Shown: positions 17,178 through 26,221, counted from the stretch's first letter. The stretch is DNA of 64,000 nt from an uncultured Lachnospiraceae bacterium (GCA_905199445.1 CAJKGK010000005.1:80184-144183); one strand, 5' to 3'. Notes: generated by a model not told the origin, from the sequence alone. Numbers and translations: made by a program.

Positions 17178-17949
17178 CGATGAGATTATTACGGTAAAGG
17201 GAATATTAAAGGGTGTAGATTGGGTACAGCTGCCCTTTGAAGACGTATCCTGGGCGCTTTCTGCCCAGGAGGCTAAAGCTGTTTTTGAAAAACAGCCGGT
17301 AGATATGATGCTTTGTGATATTGAGATGAAGGGGGACAACGGGATAGAACTTCTGGAATGGGTAAGAGGACAGGGATTTGATACAGAATGTATTTTTTTG
17401 ACCTGCCATGATGAATTTAAATTTGCGCAACAGGCCCTTCGGCTTCAGGGAATGGATTATTTGCTTAAACCGGTACCCTATGATAGGCTTCAGAAAATTC
17501 TTTCCGATGGGGCCGTGAAAATTCAGGAGAAAAAGCTGGACAGTACATGGAAGCGCTATGCAAGAGATTGTGTACTTAAAATTAAAAGTAATTATCAGGA
17601 TGATTCGGATTGTGCTAAAAATGGGGCACAAATTGTAAGACAGGTAAAGGCCTATATTAATGATCATTTGTCAGAAGAATTTGGCGCTGAGGAATTGGCC
17701 AGACATGTTTTTGTATCCACGTCCTGGCTGTATAATGTGTTTCGTCAGGAGGAGCACTGTACACTTAATGAATATATTACAGATACACGGCTGTTTTTTG
17801 CCAAGGAACTATTAAAGGAGCCGGGGATGTCTGTGACAAAAACTGCGGTCAGTGTAGGGTACAGCAATTACAGTTATTTTACAAAGGTATTTAAAAAGAA
17901 GTATGGCATGACACCCAGTCAGTATCAGCATGTGTGTCAAAAAAACTAA
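17158..17949 (+). CDS. YesN-type response regulator with AraC DNA-binding domain
   Basis: A 263-residue regulator. The N-terminal receiver has the acidic pair DDE, phospho-acceptor in MMLCDIEMKGDNG near residue 50 and the LLKPV lysine motif. The C-terminal 100 residues hold two AraC-type helix-turn-helices and the signature VGYSNYSYFTKVFKKKYG. It is likely phosphorylated by the kinase encoded just upstream and should activate the sugar cluster, perhaps through the direct repeats at 11812-11845. Confidence 0.92.
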   Translation: MTLLIVDDEIITVKGILKGVDWVQLPFEDVSWALSAQEAKAVFEKQPVDMMLCDIEMKGDNGIELLEWVRGQGFDTECIFLTCHDEFKFAQQALRLQGMDYLLKPVPYDRLQKILSDGAVKIQEKKLDSTWKRYARDCVLKIKSNYQDDSDCAKNGAQIVRQVKAYINDHLSEEFGAEELARHVFVSTSWLYNVFRQEEHCTLNEYITDTRLFFAKELLKEPGMSVTKTAVSVGYSNYSYFTKVFKKKYGMTPSQYQHVCQKN

Positions 17950-17967
17950 GTTTTGGAGGTTTAATCA

Positions 17968-20403
17968 ATGATGGAGGTTCAATTTGAAAAAGCGGTACCG
18001 GTGTGGATATCGGAGGCAAAAAACAGATGGAATCAGTTTATGGGATTTACGGTTAGCCTGGAAGTTGAAAAGAAAACAGCTATTAAAATTAAACTGGCAG
18101 CTCGGTCTTATTATCGTCTGTATATGAACGGAAAAATGATTGCTCACGGTCCGGCCAGAACCGCAGCCGGATATGTGCGGGTCGATGAGATTCATACGGT
18201 CCTGGATCAAAAAACGGTCATTGCCGTTGAGGTGGCCGCTTACAACAAACCAGACCGGTACAGTAACACCATTCCTCTGGAACCAGGGCTTTTGATATGT
18301 GAAATTCAGGATGAAAACGGGATTATTGCGGCTACCGGATGGGAGAAACCATCTGTTTCATGGTCTGTTCGGGAGCTTTTCTATCGCATGGAGATGGTAG
18401 AACTGATGTCTCACAGCCGGGAAATCATGGAAGTTTATGATCTGACGCCGGACTGGATGGGGTGGATGACCGGGGATGGGAAACCGGGAAAAGGATTTGG
18501 CAGAGCATGCAGCCCCAGCCAATTGCCGGAGGGAAAGGTGCCTCATTACCTAAAGCGTCGGGCCCCTTATCCGGATTACGATAAAATAAAAGCAAACGCT
18601 GTGATCAGTGTGGGAGACCTTATACCTAAACAAGCCGATACATCCGGGATTGAACTTTTGAAATTCGTCCAGCCTTCATGGTATGCACAGCTGGATGCGC
18701 TTATTGTTCCTGGGATAGAGGCTGAGGTATCCGCCCGGTTTAGCGGACAGATCTATATGGGAGATCCTATGGAAATTCAAAGTGGTAAAAGCCATGACTG
18801 TTATGTTCTGTGGGATCTAAAGGAAGCGGTAACAGGTTTTATTCATATCAAGCTTCAGGTGGAAAAAGACTGTATTGTGGATGTGCTGAATTCAGACCGG
18901 CTGGATTGTTGCGGAATGCCAAATCAGAATATGATTGTCCGCTATCAGCTGAAGGCAGGGATCTATGATCTGACCACCTTTGAACCTTACTTTTTTAAGT
19001 ATATTCAATGCGTTCTTCGGGGGGCGGGCCGGACCGTGATTTTTTGTGTGGAAGCAGTCACCTGGTGGTATCCAGATCGATACAGAGGCACTTTTGCCTG
19101 CAGCGACGGACAGTTGAATCAGATTTTTGAGGCAGCCAGGCGGACCCTTCAGGCGAATACACTGGATATTTTTATGGATTGTCCTCAGCGGGAGCGAGGG
19201 GGCTGGCTTTGCGATTCCCTGTGGACCAGCCGGGCAGCGCGGATGCTTTTTGGAGATTTAACAGTGGAGACGGATTTTATTGAGAACTTCATGCTTACGG
19301 ATCCGGATTTTTATACAAATGGGATTTTCCCTGAGGTGTACCCGGGAAACAGCAGAAATGATTCCGGTGATCCGGGAATTATTAACTGGTCTTTCTGGCT
19401 TGCACTGGAAATATGTGAGTATTATTATAGAAGCGGTCATCGGGCAGCGCTTGACGCATGGTACCCTAGAATATGCCGGTTCGTGGAAGGCACAAGAGCG
19501 CTGATCGGGGAAAGTGGGCTGCTGGAAAATGTAAGTGCTGTTTTTGTGGACTGGTCACAGTCCAATTTATCGGTCAATACCCAGCCGATTTCTTTGCCTG
19601 TGAACTGTTTGTATGCCAGGATGCTTGATGAACTGGCTGATGTATATAAAAATCCGGAATGGAAGACTATGGCAGATGCACACTGGGAAATTTTAAAAAA
19701 TATTGGGGGTGCCGCCTCTTTCGGCCCTTCCGGTGCAGTTCCTGCCAATTACGGAGACTCACTGACATGGGAAAACGGCAGGCTTAAAACAGGATCGGCG
19801 CTCAGTGAAGCTGCCATGTTTTTGGAGGTATGGAGCGGCTTGGCGGAAAAGACGGGAAACAAGACCTTCGTCAGTAACGTGATTCATACGATGGGGACTT
19901 GCCCGGATGCGGCGCCCAATATTATGATCGGACGGTCCGACTTATTTATCGGACTGACCATTCGATTTGATCTGTTATCAAGAATAGGTGCTATTGATAC
20001 CCTGGTCAGAGAATTAAAGGATGTGTATTTAAAGCAGCTGGATATGGGGCCTGGAACCTTGTTTGAAAATATAACCGGGTATGCCAGCCGCTGTCATGGT
20101 TTTAACGGCCATGCCGGTGTGCTTTTAATGCGGGATATCCTGGGGATTCATGAGCCGGATGCGGTGAATAAAACCGTTAAAATTGCACCAAATCTGTGTG
20201 GATTAAAATGGGCTATGGGAAAAACCGCCTGCGGCAGCAGTCAGGTGATGGTTCAATGGCGGGCGGATGCTGATGAAAAAGTATTTGAGATGGATGTGTA
20301 CCATCCTAAAGATTATAAGGCTCAGATCGTTTTACCTTCCCATCTCAGCGGTTGGACCATTAAAATCAATGAAGACGGAGAAATTAAAAATTATACTTTT
20401 TAA
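17968..20403 (+). CDS. GH78-like (alpha-L-rhamnosidase family) protein
   Basis: An 811-residue cytoplasmic protein (no signal peptide) with the layout of bacterial alpha-L-rhamnosidases: N-terminal beta domains, then an (alpha/alpha)6 catalytic domain from about residue 375. The key motif reads DCPQRERGGWLCDS rather than the classical DCPQRDERLGW, so the acid-residue spacing differs and the substrate may differ too. A GHAGVLL segment and C-terminal beta domain follow. GGAGG at 17955-17959 sets the start. Next to the uptake genes it should cleave imported rhamnose-containing or related oligosaccharides. Confidence 0.75.
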   Translation: MMEVQFEKAVPVWISEAKNRWNQFMGFTVSLEVEKKTAIKIKLAARSYYRLYMNGKMIAHGPARTAAGYVRVDEIHTVLDQKTVIAVEVAAYNKPDRYSNTIPLEPGLLICEIQDENGIIAATGWEKPSVSWSVRELFYRMEMVELMSHSREIMEVYDLTPDWMGWMTGDGKPGKGFGRACSPSQLPEGKVPHYLKRRAPYPDYDKIKANAVISVGDLIPKQADTSGIELLKFVQPSWYAQLDALIVPGIEAEVSARFSGQIYMGDPMEIQSGKSHDCYVLWDLKEAVTGFIHIKLQVEKDCIVDVLNSDRLDCCGMPNQNMIVRYQLKAGIYDLTTFEPYFFKYIQCVLRGAGRTVIFCVEAVTWWYPDRYRGTFACSDGQLNQIFEAARRTLQANTLDIFMDCPQRERGGWLCDSLWTSRAARMLFGDLTVETDFIENFMLTDPDFYTNGIFPEVYPGNSRNDSGDPGIINWSFWLALEICEYYYRSGHRAALDAWYPRICRFVEGTRALIGESGLLENVSAVFVDWSQSNLSVNTQPISLPVNCLYARMLDELADVYKNPEWKTMADAHWEILKNIGGAASFGPSGAVPANYGDSLTWENGRLKTGSALSEAAMFLEVWSGLAEKTGNKTFVSNVIHTMGTCPDAAPNIMIGRSDLFIGLTIRFDLLSRIGAIDTLVRELKDVYLKQLDMGPGTLFENITGYASRCHGFNGHAGVLLMRDILGIHEPDAVNKTVKIAPNLCGLKWAMGKTACGSSQVMVQWRADADEKVFEMDVYHPKDYKAQIVLPSHLSGWTIKINEDGEIKNYTF

Positions 20404-20489
20404 CAAAAAAAGATGAAATTTTGCGCCGGAAATGGTAAAATTTACGATGAAGGTTCCTGATGGAAAATTAGAATCGGAGGTTTACACGG

Positions 20490-22235
20490 ATGAAGGTTAT
20501 TGATTTTAAAAATGCCAGCTGCAAACATTGTTATAAATGCGTACGTTCCTGTTCTGTGAAGGCTATACGGGTCATTCATGCGCAGGCCCAGATTATGAAT
20601 GAATACTGTGTATTGTGCGGACACTGCCTGGAGGTTTGTCCTCAAAATGCCAAGACATTTGCCAGTGATATGGAGGCTGTGAAAAACTACCTGAAACGGG
20701 GGGAAACGGTGATTGCATCTATTGCGCCCTCGTATCTGGGGATTTTAGAGTATGACCACCCAGGACAGGTTGTTGGGGCACTTAAAAAACTGGGGTTTGC
20801 TCAGGTCAGGGAGACGGCTGAGGGGGCAGCCTATGTTACTGCAGCTTATACGGGGCTTTTGCAGGAGGGGAAGATGGACAACATGATTACTACCTGCTGC
20901 CCCAGTGTCAACGATCTAATTGAAAAATATTATCCTTCACTGGTGACCATGATGGCTCCGGTTGTGTCACCGATGGTGGCTCATGGAATGCTGATTCGCC
21001 GGTTGTACGGTGACCGGGTCCGGGTTGTGTTTATAGGTCCTTGTATTGCTAAAAAAGAAGAAGCCGAATTTGATGTGCGCACCAGAGGTTATGTGGACGC
21101 AGTCATTAATTTTGACGAGCTGGAGCAGTGGCTGGGAGAGGAAAATATTGATATCCGTCAGTGCGCCGTGGAAAAAATGGATAACCCGGATCCAAAGATT
21201 AACCGGCTTTATCCGGTACAAAACGGTGTGATCAGTTCTGTACTGGCTAATTATGAAAAAAAAGAGGGGGTTTTAGGTGATGGTCCTGGGGGCTACCGCC
21301 GAATTTTTGTGGACGGTATCCAGTCTTGCAGAGAATTGTTTGAAGGACTGGAAAATGGGGAATTTCATCATTGTTTTATAGAGGCTAATATGTGTGAGGG
21401 CGGCTGTATCAAAGGTCCTGCCATCAATAAATTGAAAATTTCCCGCTTTAAGGCAAAGATGAATATTGAACAGCAGGTCGAGTATAAGGATCCGGATTAT
21501 GAAAAACTGCCATTGGACATGAATCTGGAAAAACTGTTTTATTCCAGGGCGACAAGGGACAAAATGCCTACAGAGGAAGAAATTCAGGTGATTTTGAAAG
21601 CAACAGGAAAATATAACAAAGATCAGGAATTAAACTGTGGTGCCTGTGGTTATCCGACATGCCGGGAAAAAGCGGTAGCTGTATATCAGGGCAAGGCAGA
21701 GCTTTCGATGTGTTTGCCCCATGCCTATGAGCAGGCGCATTCCATGGCCAATGTGGTTATGGAGACAACGCCCAACATGATTATGATTATTGATTCTGAT
21801 ATGAGGATTCTGGAATTTAATAAAAAGGCTCAGCAGATCTTTAAAATAAGTAAAGAAGATGCTTTGAATACATATTTATTTGAAATCCTGGATACAAAGG
21901 ATTTTGAAGATGTGTTTCTTACGCATCAGTCGATTCATCGCCGAAAGACGGAGCTGCCTAAATACAATCTGAGTATTTTGGAGACAATTGTCTATATCGA
22001 GGATCAGGATGCGATCCTTACGATTTTGCAGGATGTGACAGAGGATGAAAAAAATCTGGAAAAGGAATATGATCTGAAAATGCAGATGGTGGCCAGTGCC
22101 CAGGAAGTGATTGACAAACAGATGATGGTTGCTCAGGAAATTGCAGGCCTGCTTGGGGAGACTACAGCTGAAACAAAAATTATTCTGTCAAGGCTTGGGG
22201 ATTTGATTCTGGCAGAAGATGGGAAAAAAGGGTGA
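20490..22235 (+). CDS. PAS-containing putative sensory [FeFe] hydrogenase
   Basis: A 581-residue protein, unlike HydA in domain order. Two [4Fe-4S] ferredoxin motifs (CKHCYKCVRSC, CVLCGHCLEVCP) lie at 11-50. H-cluster motifs are TTCCPSV (Cys136-137), FIGPCIAKKEE (Cys185) and NMCEGGC (Cys302, Cys306). A four-cysteine Fe-S module (LNCGACGYPTC, 383-408) precedes a PAS domain at about 425-530 and a C-terminal helix. Such PAS-bearing hydrogenases are regarded as H2 sensors and are often paired with a PP2C-type phosphatase, as here 15 bases downstream. TCGGAGG precedes the ATG. Confidence 0.88.
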   Translation: MKVIDFKNASCKHCYKCVRSCSVKAIRVIHAQAQIMNEYCVLCGHCLEVCPQNAKTFASDMEAVKNYLKRGETVIASIAPSYLGILEYDHPGQVVGALKKLGFAQVRETAEGAAYVTAAYTGLLQEGKMDNMITTCCPSVNDLIEKYYPSLVTMMAPVVSPMVAHGMLIRRLYGDRVRVVFIGPCIAKKEEAEFDVRTRGYVDAVINFDELEQWLGEENIDIRQCAVEKMDNPDPKINRLYPVQNGVISSVLANYEKKEGVLGDGPGGYRRIFVDGIQSCRELFEGLENGEFHHCFIEANMCEGGCIKGPAINKLKISRFKAKMNIEQQVEYKDPDYEKLPLDMNLEKLFYSRATRDKMPTEEEIQVILKATGKYNKDQELNCGACGYPTCREKAVAVYQGKAELSMCLPHAYEQAHSMANVVMETTPNMIMIIDSDMRILEFNKKAQQIFKISKEDALNTYLFEILDTKDFEDVFLTHQSIHRRKTELPKYNLSILETIVYIEDQDAILTILQDVTEDEKNLEKEYDLKMQMVASAQEVIDKQMMVAQEIAGLLGETTAETKIILSRLGDLILAEDGKKG

Positions 22236-22250
22236 TCAGGAGGGTACATC

Positions 22251-23414
22251 ATGAAATTAAGTACACAGATGTCCTGGAGAAGTTTAAATAAGTACAGGGA
22301 AGAACTGTGCGGTGATAAGGTGGAAGTTTTAAAAACTAAAGATTCAGATGTGCTGATTTTGGCAGACGGTATGGGCAGCGGTGTTAAGGCCAATATTTTA
22401 GCCACCCTGACATCCAAGATTTTGCGGACCATGTTTGCTTATGGGGAACCGATTGAAAAAGCGGTTTCGACAATCGCCAAAACACTGCCTATTTGTAAGG
22501 TTCGCCAGATTGCCTACTCAACGTTTAGTATTCTTCAGGTTTTTCATTCCGGAGAAGCTTACCTTGTAGAGTTTGATAATCCGGCCTGTATTTTTATCCG
22601 AAACAGAAAGCTGGAGAAAATTCCCTTTACTACCCGTATTTTGGAGGGGAAAAACATACGGGAATGTCGGTTTAAGGTAAAGCCGGGGGACTGTTTTGTT
22701 CTGATGAGCGACGGAACGATTTTTGCCGGTGTGGGAGAAATTCTTAATTTTGGCTGGACTTGGGACAGCATGGCTGACTATGCCATTAAATGTGCGTCCA
22801 AAACATTGTCTGCTTCCAGGCTGGCAGCCATGCTTAGTCAGGCTTGTGATGATTTGTATATGCAGCGCCCTGGTGATGATACAACGGTTGCGGTTGCGCA
22901 TGTGGTGGAGGAGAAGATTGTTCGTATTCTTACTGGTCCACCAAAGGATATGGACGATGATGAAAGGATAATGGAAGCCTTTCTGGCCGGTGAGGGGCGC
23001 AGCGTGATCTGCGGCGGAACAACGGCAAAGATTGCAGCCAGATATTTACACACATCTATTCATCCCAATGCTGACGGGACACCGGCGGTTCCCCCCACAT
23101 CCAGTATCGAAGGTATTGACCTTGTAACAGAAGGTGTCCTGACCATGAATAAAGCAGTTTCTATGCTCAGGCGCTATGCCGGAGATGATATTGATGCTGA
23201 TTTTTTTGTGGCTTTGGACGAGAATAATGGCGCCGCCCGTCTGGCTAAAATGATTATCGAAGAGTGTACCCGGATTCGGTTTTTCGTGGGAACTGCCGTC
23301 AACAGCGCCCAGAATAATCTGCTGCCGGAAATCAGTATACGAAAAAATATTGTGGAGCAGTTTAAGGATGTTGCTCAGGCCATTGAAAAAACTGTGGAAA
23401 TAGAATATTTTTAA
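22251..23414 (+). CDS. SpoIIE-like PP2C phosphatase paired with the sensory hydrogenase
   Basis: A 387-residue protein with a SpoIIE/RsbU-type serine phosphatase domain in the first 215 residues: metal-binding ILADGMGSGVKAN near 40, FVLMSDGT in the middle and RPGDDTTVAV near 205. The remaining 170 residues contain VICGGTTAKIAARYL and are not a kinase domain I recognise. The family removes phosphate from serine on STAS-domain proteins. Placed immediately after the PAS hydrogenase, it is the likely output module of an H2 sensor. The partner protein is not in the window. Confidence 0.88.
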   Translation: MKLSTQMSWRSLNKYREELCGDKVEVLKTKDSDVLILADGMGSGVKANILATLTSKILRTMFAYGEPIEKAVSTIAKTLPICKVRQIAYSTFSILQVFHSGEAYLVEFDNPACIFIRNRKLEKIPFTTRILEGKNIRECRFKVKPGDCFVLMSDGTIFAGVGEILNFGWTWDSMADYAIKCASKTLSASRLAAMLSQACDDLYMQRPGDDTTVAVAHVVEEKIVRILTGPPKDMDDDERIMEAFLAGEGRSVICGGTTAKIAARYLHTSIHPNADGTPAVPPTSSIEGIDLVTEGVLTMNKAVSMLRRYAGDDIDADFFVALDENNGAARLAKMIIEECTRIRFFVGTAVNSAQNNLLPEISIRKNIVEQFKDVAQAIEKTVEIEYF

Positions 23415-23445
23415 CAGGATTTTGCTGAAATAGGAAATTAACGGC

Positions 23446-23646
23446 GACATTTAGTTATTGTAGGACAGGGGGCTAAATGTTATAGTGGTATCAGACTTAA
23501 TTTTAACCGGACACGTTATGGAAAGTTCACTGACAGATGGAATAAAATACAGGTGAATTTCAGACCAGGCTGCCGAAACCTGGAAGCAATTCATACAGCT
23601 GTTCTTGCTGTGCGGTACCGAGATGAAAAAACAACCGATAAATGTC
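23446..23646 (+). ncRNA. Candidate structured noncoding RNA between convergent genes
   Basis: About 200 bases without a credible gene, between the phosphatase and the convergent hemolysin-III gene. GACATTTA (23446-23453) pairs perfectly with TAAATGTC (23639-23646) to close the element, and can alternatively pair with CTAAATGT (23473-23480). Internal stems include GAAAGTTCAC with GTGAATTTC (23521-23559), CCAGG with CCTGG (23565-23583) and ACAGC with GCTGT (near 23595-23611). A strong terminator starts three bases later. No gene follows on this strand, so it is not a riboswitch for a downstream gene. I do not recognise its class. Confidence 0.5.
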
Positions 23647-23648
23647 AA

Positions 23649-23694
23649 AGGAGCATCACATCTTTCAAAGGATGTCATGCTCCTGAATTTTTTT
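23649..23694 (+). terminator. Terminator of the candidate RNA
   Basis: AGGAGCATCACATC pairs with GATGTCATGCTCCT with one mismatch, an eight-base loop, then GAA and seven T residues. Confidence 0.85.
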
Positions 23695-23750
23695 GCAGGG
23701 TAGAGGTGCCTGTTTTCGAATAAGAGAAAATGGGATATTTCCGGATTTTT

Positions 23751-24416
23751 TCAGGGCAGTGGCATGACTGCAATAAATTTATACATCATGATAAAATGAC
23801 AAAGACTGCCGCCCATAACAAAAAGATGAAAAATCTCATGGGAGCCGAAATACTTATGCCGACCGTTAAAGAGCGGGAGCTTTAAGGCATAAATGACACC
23901 GCCGATGGTATAGATGACGCCGCCGGCTAAAAGCCAGTAAAAGGCTTCACGATCCAGGGCATTTAAAATCTGAGTGAAAGCAAGGACACAGGTCCAGCCC
24001 ATTCCGATATATAAAACCGATGAAACCCATTTGGGGCAGGTAACCCAGAATGCTTTGAAAATAATCCCCACAATGGCAATCCCCCACACAAGTGCCAAAA
24101 GGCCGATACCGGTGGATCCGCCGATGGCAATCAGGCAGACGGGGGTATACGTCCCGGCAATTAAAATAAAGATCATCATATGGTCCAGTTTTTTTAAACG
24201 CCGGTTCACTGTTTCATTAATATTTAAGGAATGATAAATGGTACTTGCAGCGTATAAAAGAATCATGCTTCCAATAAAAATAGCCAGTGAAACGACATGA
24301 ACCGGATCAGGAGCCTTACAGGCTCGAATGATCAGAGGAAAAGCCGCAAATACGGCCATGAGCCATCCGATGAAATGAGTGATTGCGCTGCCTGGGTCTT
24401 TAAGTTTGAACTTCAT
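23751..24416 (-). CDS. Hemolysin III / YqfA-family membrane protein
   Basis: A 221-residue integral membrane protein of the Hly-III (PAQR-like) family with seven predicted helices. Family features are an N-terminal SAITHFIGWLMA, the AASTIYHSLN segment near residue 65, KLDHMMIFILIAGTYTP near 85 and GSHEIFHLFVMGGS near the C terminus; the conserved Ser, His and Asp residues resemble a metal site. The cellular role is poorly defined despite the name. The frame opens at 24452, but the ATG at 24416 follows AGGAAGGTG and removes a non-conserved tail. Confidence 0.88.
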   Translation of the reverse strand: MKFKLKDPGSAITHFIGWLMAVFAAFPLIIRACKAPDPVHVVSLAIFIGSMILLYAASTIYHSLNINETVNRRLKKLDHMMIFILIAGTYTPVCLIAIGGSTGIGLLALVWGIAIVGIIFKAFWVTCPKWVSSVLYIGMGWTCVLAFTQILNALDREAFYWLLAGGVIYTIGGVIYALKLPLFNGRHKYFGSHEIFHLFVMGGSLCHFIMMYKFIAVMPLP

Positions 24417-24502
24417 TTTAAACACCTTCCTGAATTCATCTGTGTTTTTCACAGTTTATAGTATATGCGGGTTAATTGGTAAAATACACATATATTAATA
24501 TA

Positions 24503-24517
24503 TAGTTTTAAAAACTA
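24503..24517. promoter_or_regulatory. Perfect inverted repeat downstream of the hemolysin-III promoter
   Basis: TAGTTTT-A-AAAACTA is a perfect palindrome lying about 10-25 bases into the hemolysin-III transcript. It could be an operator; the regulator is unknown. Confidence 0.4.
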
Positions 24518-24533
24518 CATATGACCTTCCTAT

Positions 24534-24562
24534 ATACTAGCACCCAAATGAAAATATTGCAA
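24534..24562 (-). promoter_or_regulatory. Promoter of the hemolysin-III gene
   Basis: On the minus strand TTGCAA (24562-24557), 17-base spacer, TAGTAT (24539-24534). Confidence 0.6.
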
Positions 24563-24573
24563 CCATTTTTTGT

Positions 24574-24602
24574 TTGACAGTGATTACACCATCTGGTATG
24601 CT
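24574..24602 (+). promoter_or_regulatory. Promoter of the DEAD-box helicase gene
   Basis: Perfect TTGACA (24574-24579), 17-base spacer, TATGCT (24597-24602). The leader is short, about 30 bases, and holds the ATGGAGG ribosome-binding site. Confidence 0.75.
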
Positions 24603-24637
24603 TTAACCTATGGCTTTGAATGATGGAGGTAAATAAT

Positions 24638-26221
24638 TTGAAATTTGAAGAATTACAGATCAGTGACAAGATTATCCGTGCTGTAACCGACATGGGTTTT
24701 GAGGAGACAACGCCGATTCAGGCGGAGGCGATCCCTGCGGTTATGGACGGTGAAGATATTATTGGACAGGCGCAGACCGGCACCGGAAAAACAGCTGCTT
24801 TTGGTATCCCGATGTTGGAGCGGATTGATCCTAAGGTTAAAAATATTCAGTCTTTAGTGCTTTGTCCGACAAGAGAACTGGCCATTCAGGTTGCAGATGA
24901 GGTACGTAAGCTGGCCAAGTTTATGCACGGGATCAAGGTGGTTCCCATTTATGGCGGCCAGGATATTGTCAAACAGATCCGCTCCTTAAAGTCCGGTGTC
25001 CAGATTGTGATCGGAACACCGGGACGTGTGATGGATCATATGCGGAGAAAAACCGTGAAATTTGAACATGTATCCATGGTAGTGCTGGATGAAGCCGATG
25101 AAATGCTGAATATGGGATTTCGTGATGATATTGAGACTATTCTTCAGGGGATACCGGATGAACGTCAGACCGTTCTTTTTTCTGCAACCATGCCACGTCC
25201 GATTATGGAAATAGCAGGTAAATATCAGAAAAATGCCAGGGTGATTAAGGTTGTCCGCAAAGAGCTGACGGTAAGAAATATTGAGCAGTATTATTTTGAT
25301 GTGCGCCCTAAAAGCAAGGAAGAGGTTTTATCCAGGCTGTTGGATATTTATAATCCTAATCTTTCCATCGTTTTTTGTAATACAAAAAAGCAGGTCGATG
25401 AGCTGGTTACCGGCCTTGTAGGCCGCGGTTATTTTGCGGAAGGACTTCACGGCGATATGAAGCAGCAGCAGCGTGACCGGGTAATGAATGGCTTCAGAAA
25501 AGGACGTACAGATATTTTGGTTGCGACGGATGTGGCAGCCAGAGGGATTGACGTGGATGATGTGGATGTGGTGTTTAACTACGATCTGCCTCAGGATGAG
25601 GAGTACTATGTGCACCGGATCGGACGAACCGGACGTGCCGGACGAAACGGCCTGGCATTTTCCTTTGTGGTGGGCAGGGAAGTCTATAAGCTTAAAGATA
25701 TTCAAAGATACTGTAAGACAAAAATCAAAGCCCTTCCGATTCCGTCCCTGAATGATGTGGCCAGTACAAAGGCGGATATGATCTTTAAAAAACTGGGACA
25801 GATGATTGAGGCAGAGGATCTTTCTTCATATATTACAATGATTGAAAAAAGGGTCAATGAAGAAGACTATTCGGCCATGGATATTGCAGCCGCATTTTTG
25901 CGTATGGCGATGAAAGACGGGACAGATGTGGAAGAGGCCGTGGAGACCGATGAATTTGGCGATACCGGTGCCGAGGAAGGCATGGTCCGTCTGTTTATTA
26001 ATGTGGGACGTCAGCAAAGAGTCCGTCCAGGGGATATTCTGGGCGCCATTGCCGGAGAAACCGGTATTCCGGGAAAACTGATCGGCACCATTGACATGTA
26101 TGATAAATATACGTTTGTGGAAGTTCCGTCTGAGCATGCGAAGGATGTGCTTCGCGCCATGAAGCGCGCAAAGATTAAGGGAAAAAGCATTAATATTGAG
26201 CCTGCAAATGGGGGACGATAA
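24638..26221 (+). CDS. DEAD-box ATP-dependent RNA helicase with DbpA-type RNA-binding domain
   Basis: A 527-residue RNA helicase of the CshA/DeaD group, acting in ribosome assembly, RNA decay or cold adaptation. Motifs in order: Q motif GFEETTPIQAEAIP, Walker A AQTGTGKT, PTRELA, TPGR, VLDEADEM, SAT, and HRIGRTGRAGR. Residues about 450-527 (MVRLFINVGRQQRVRP onward) match the DbpA RNA-binding domain, which some relatives use to bind structured RNA. The ATG at 24620 is too close to or within the ribosome-binding site; the TTG at 24638 lies eight bases after GGAGG and is preferred. Confidence 0.93.
   Translation: MKFEELQISDKIIRAVTDMGFEETTPIQAEAIPAVMDGEDIIGQAQTGTGKTAAFGIPMLERIDPKVKNIQSLVLCPTRELAIQVADEVRKLAKFMHGIKVVPIYGGQDIVKQIRSLKSGVQIVIGTPGRVMDHMRRKTVKFEHVSMVVLDEADEMLNMGFRDDIETILQGIPDERQTVLFSATMPRPIMEIAGKYQKNARVIKVVRKELTVRNIEQYYFDVRPKSKEEVLSRLLDIYNPNLSIVFCNTKKQVDELVTGLVGRGYFAEGLHGDMKQQQRDRVMNGFRKGRTDILVATDVAARGIDVDDVDVVFNYDLPQDEEYYVHRIGRTGRAGRNGLAFSFVVGREVYKLKDIQRYCKTKIKALPIPSLNDVASTKADMIFKKLGQMIEAEDLSSYITMIEKRVNEEDYSAMDIAAAFLRMAMKDGTDVEEAVETDEFGDTGAEEGMVRLFINVGRQQRVRPGDILGAIAGETGIPGKLIGTIDMYDKYTFVEVPSEHAKDVLRAMKRAKIKGKSINIEPANGGR

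Noticed and set aside
23446..23646. Cobalamin riboswitch or T-box in the gene-free stretch
   Set aside because: I find neither a B12 box nor the T-box consensus, and no gene follows on that strand.
23451..23678. Small minus-strand frame in the gene-free stretch
   Set aside because: No ribosome-binding site or family similarity; the sequence is better explained by RNA stems and a terminator.
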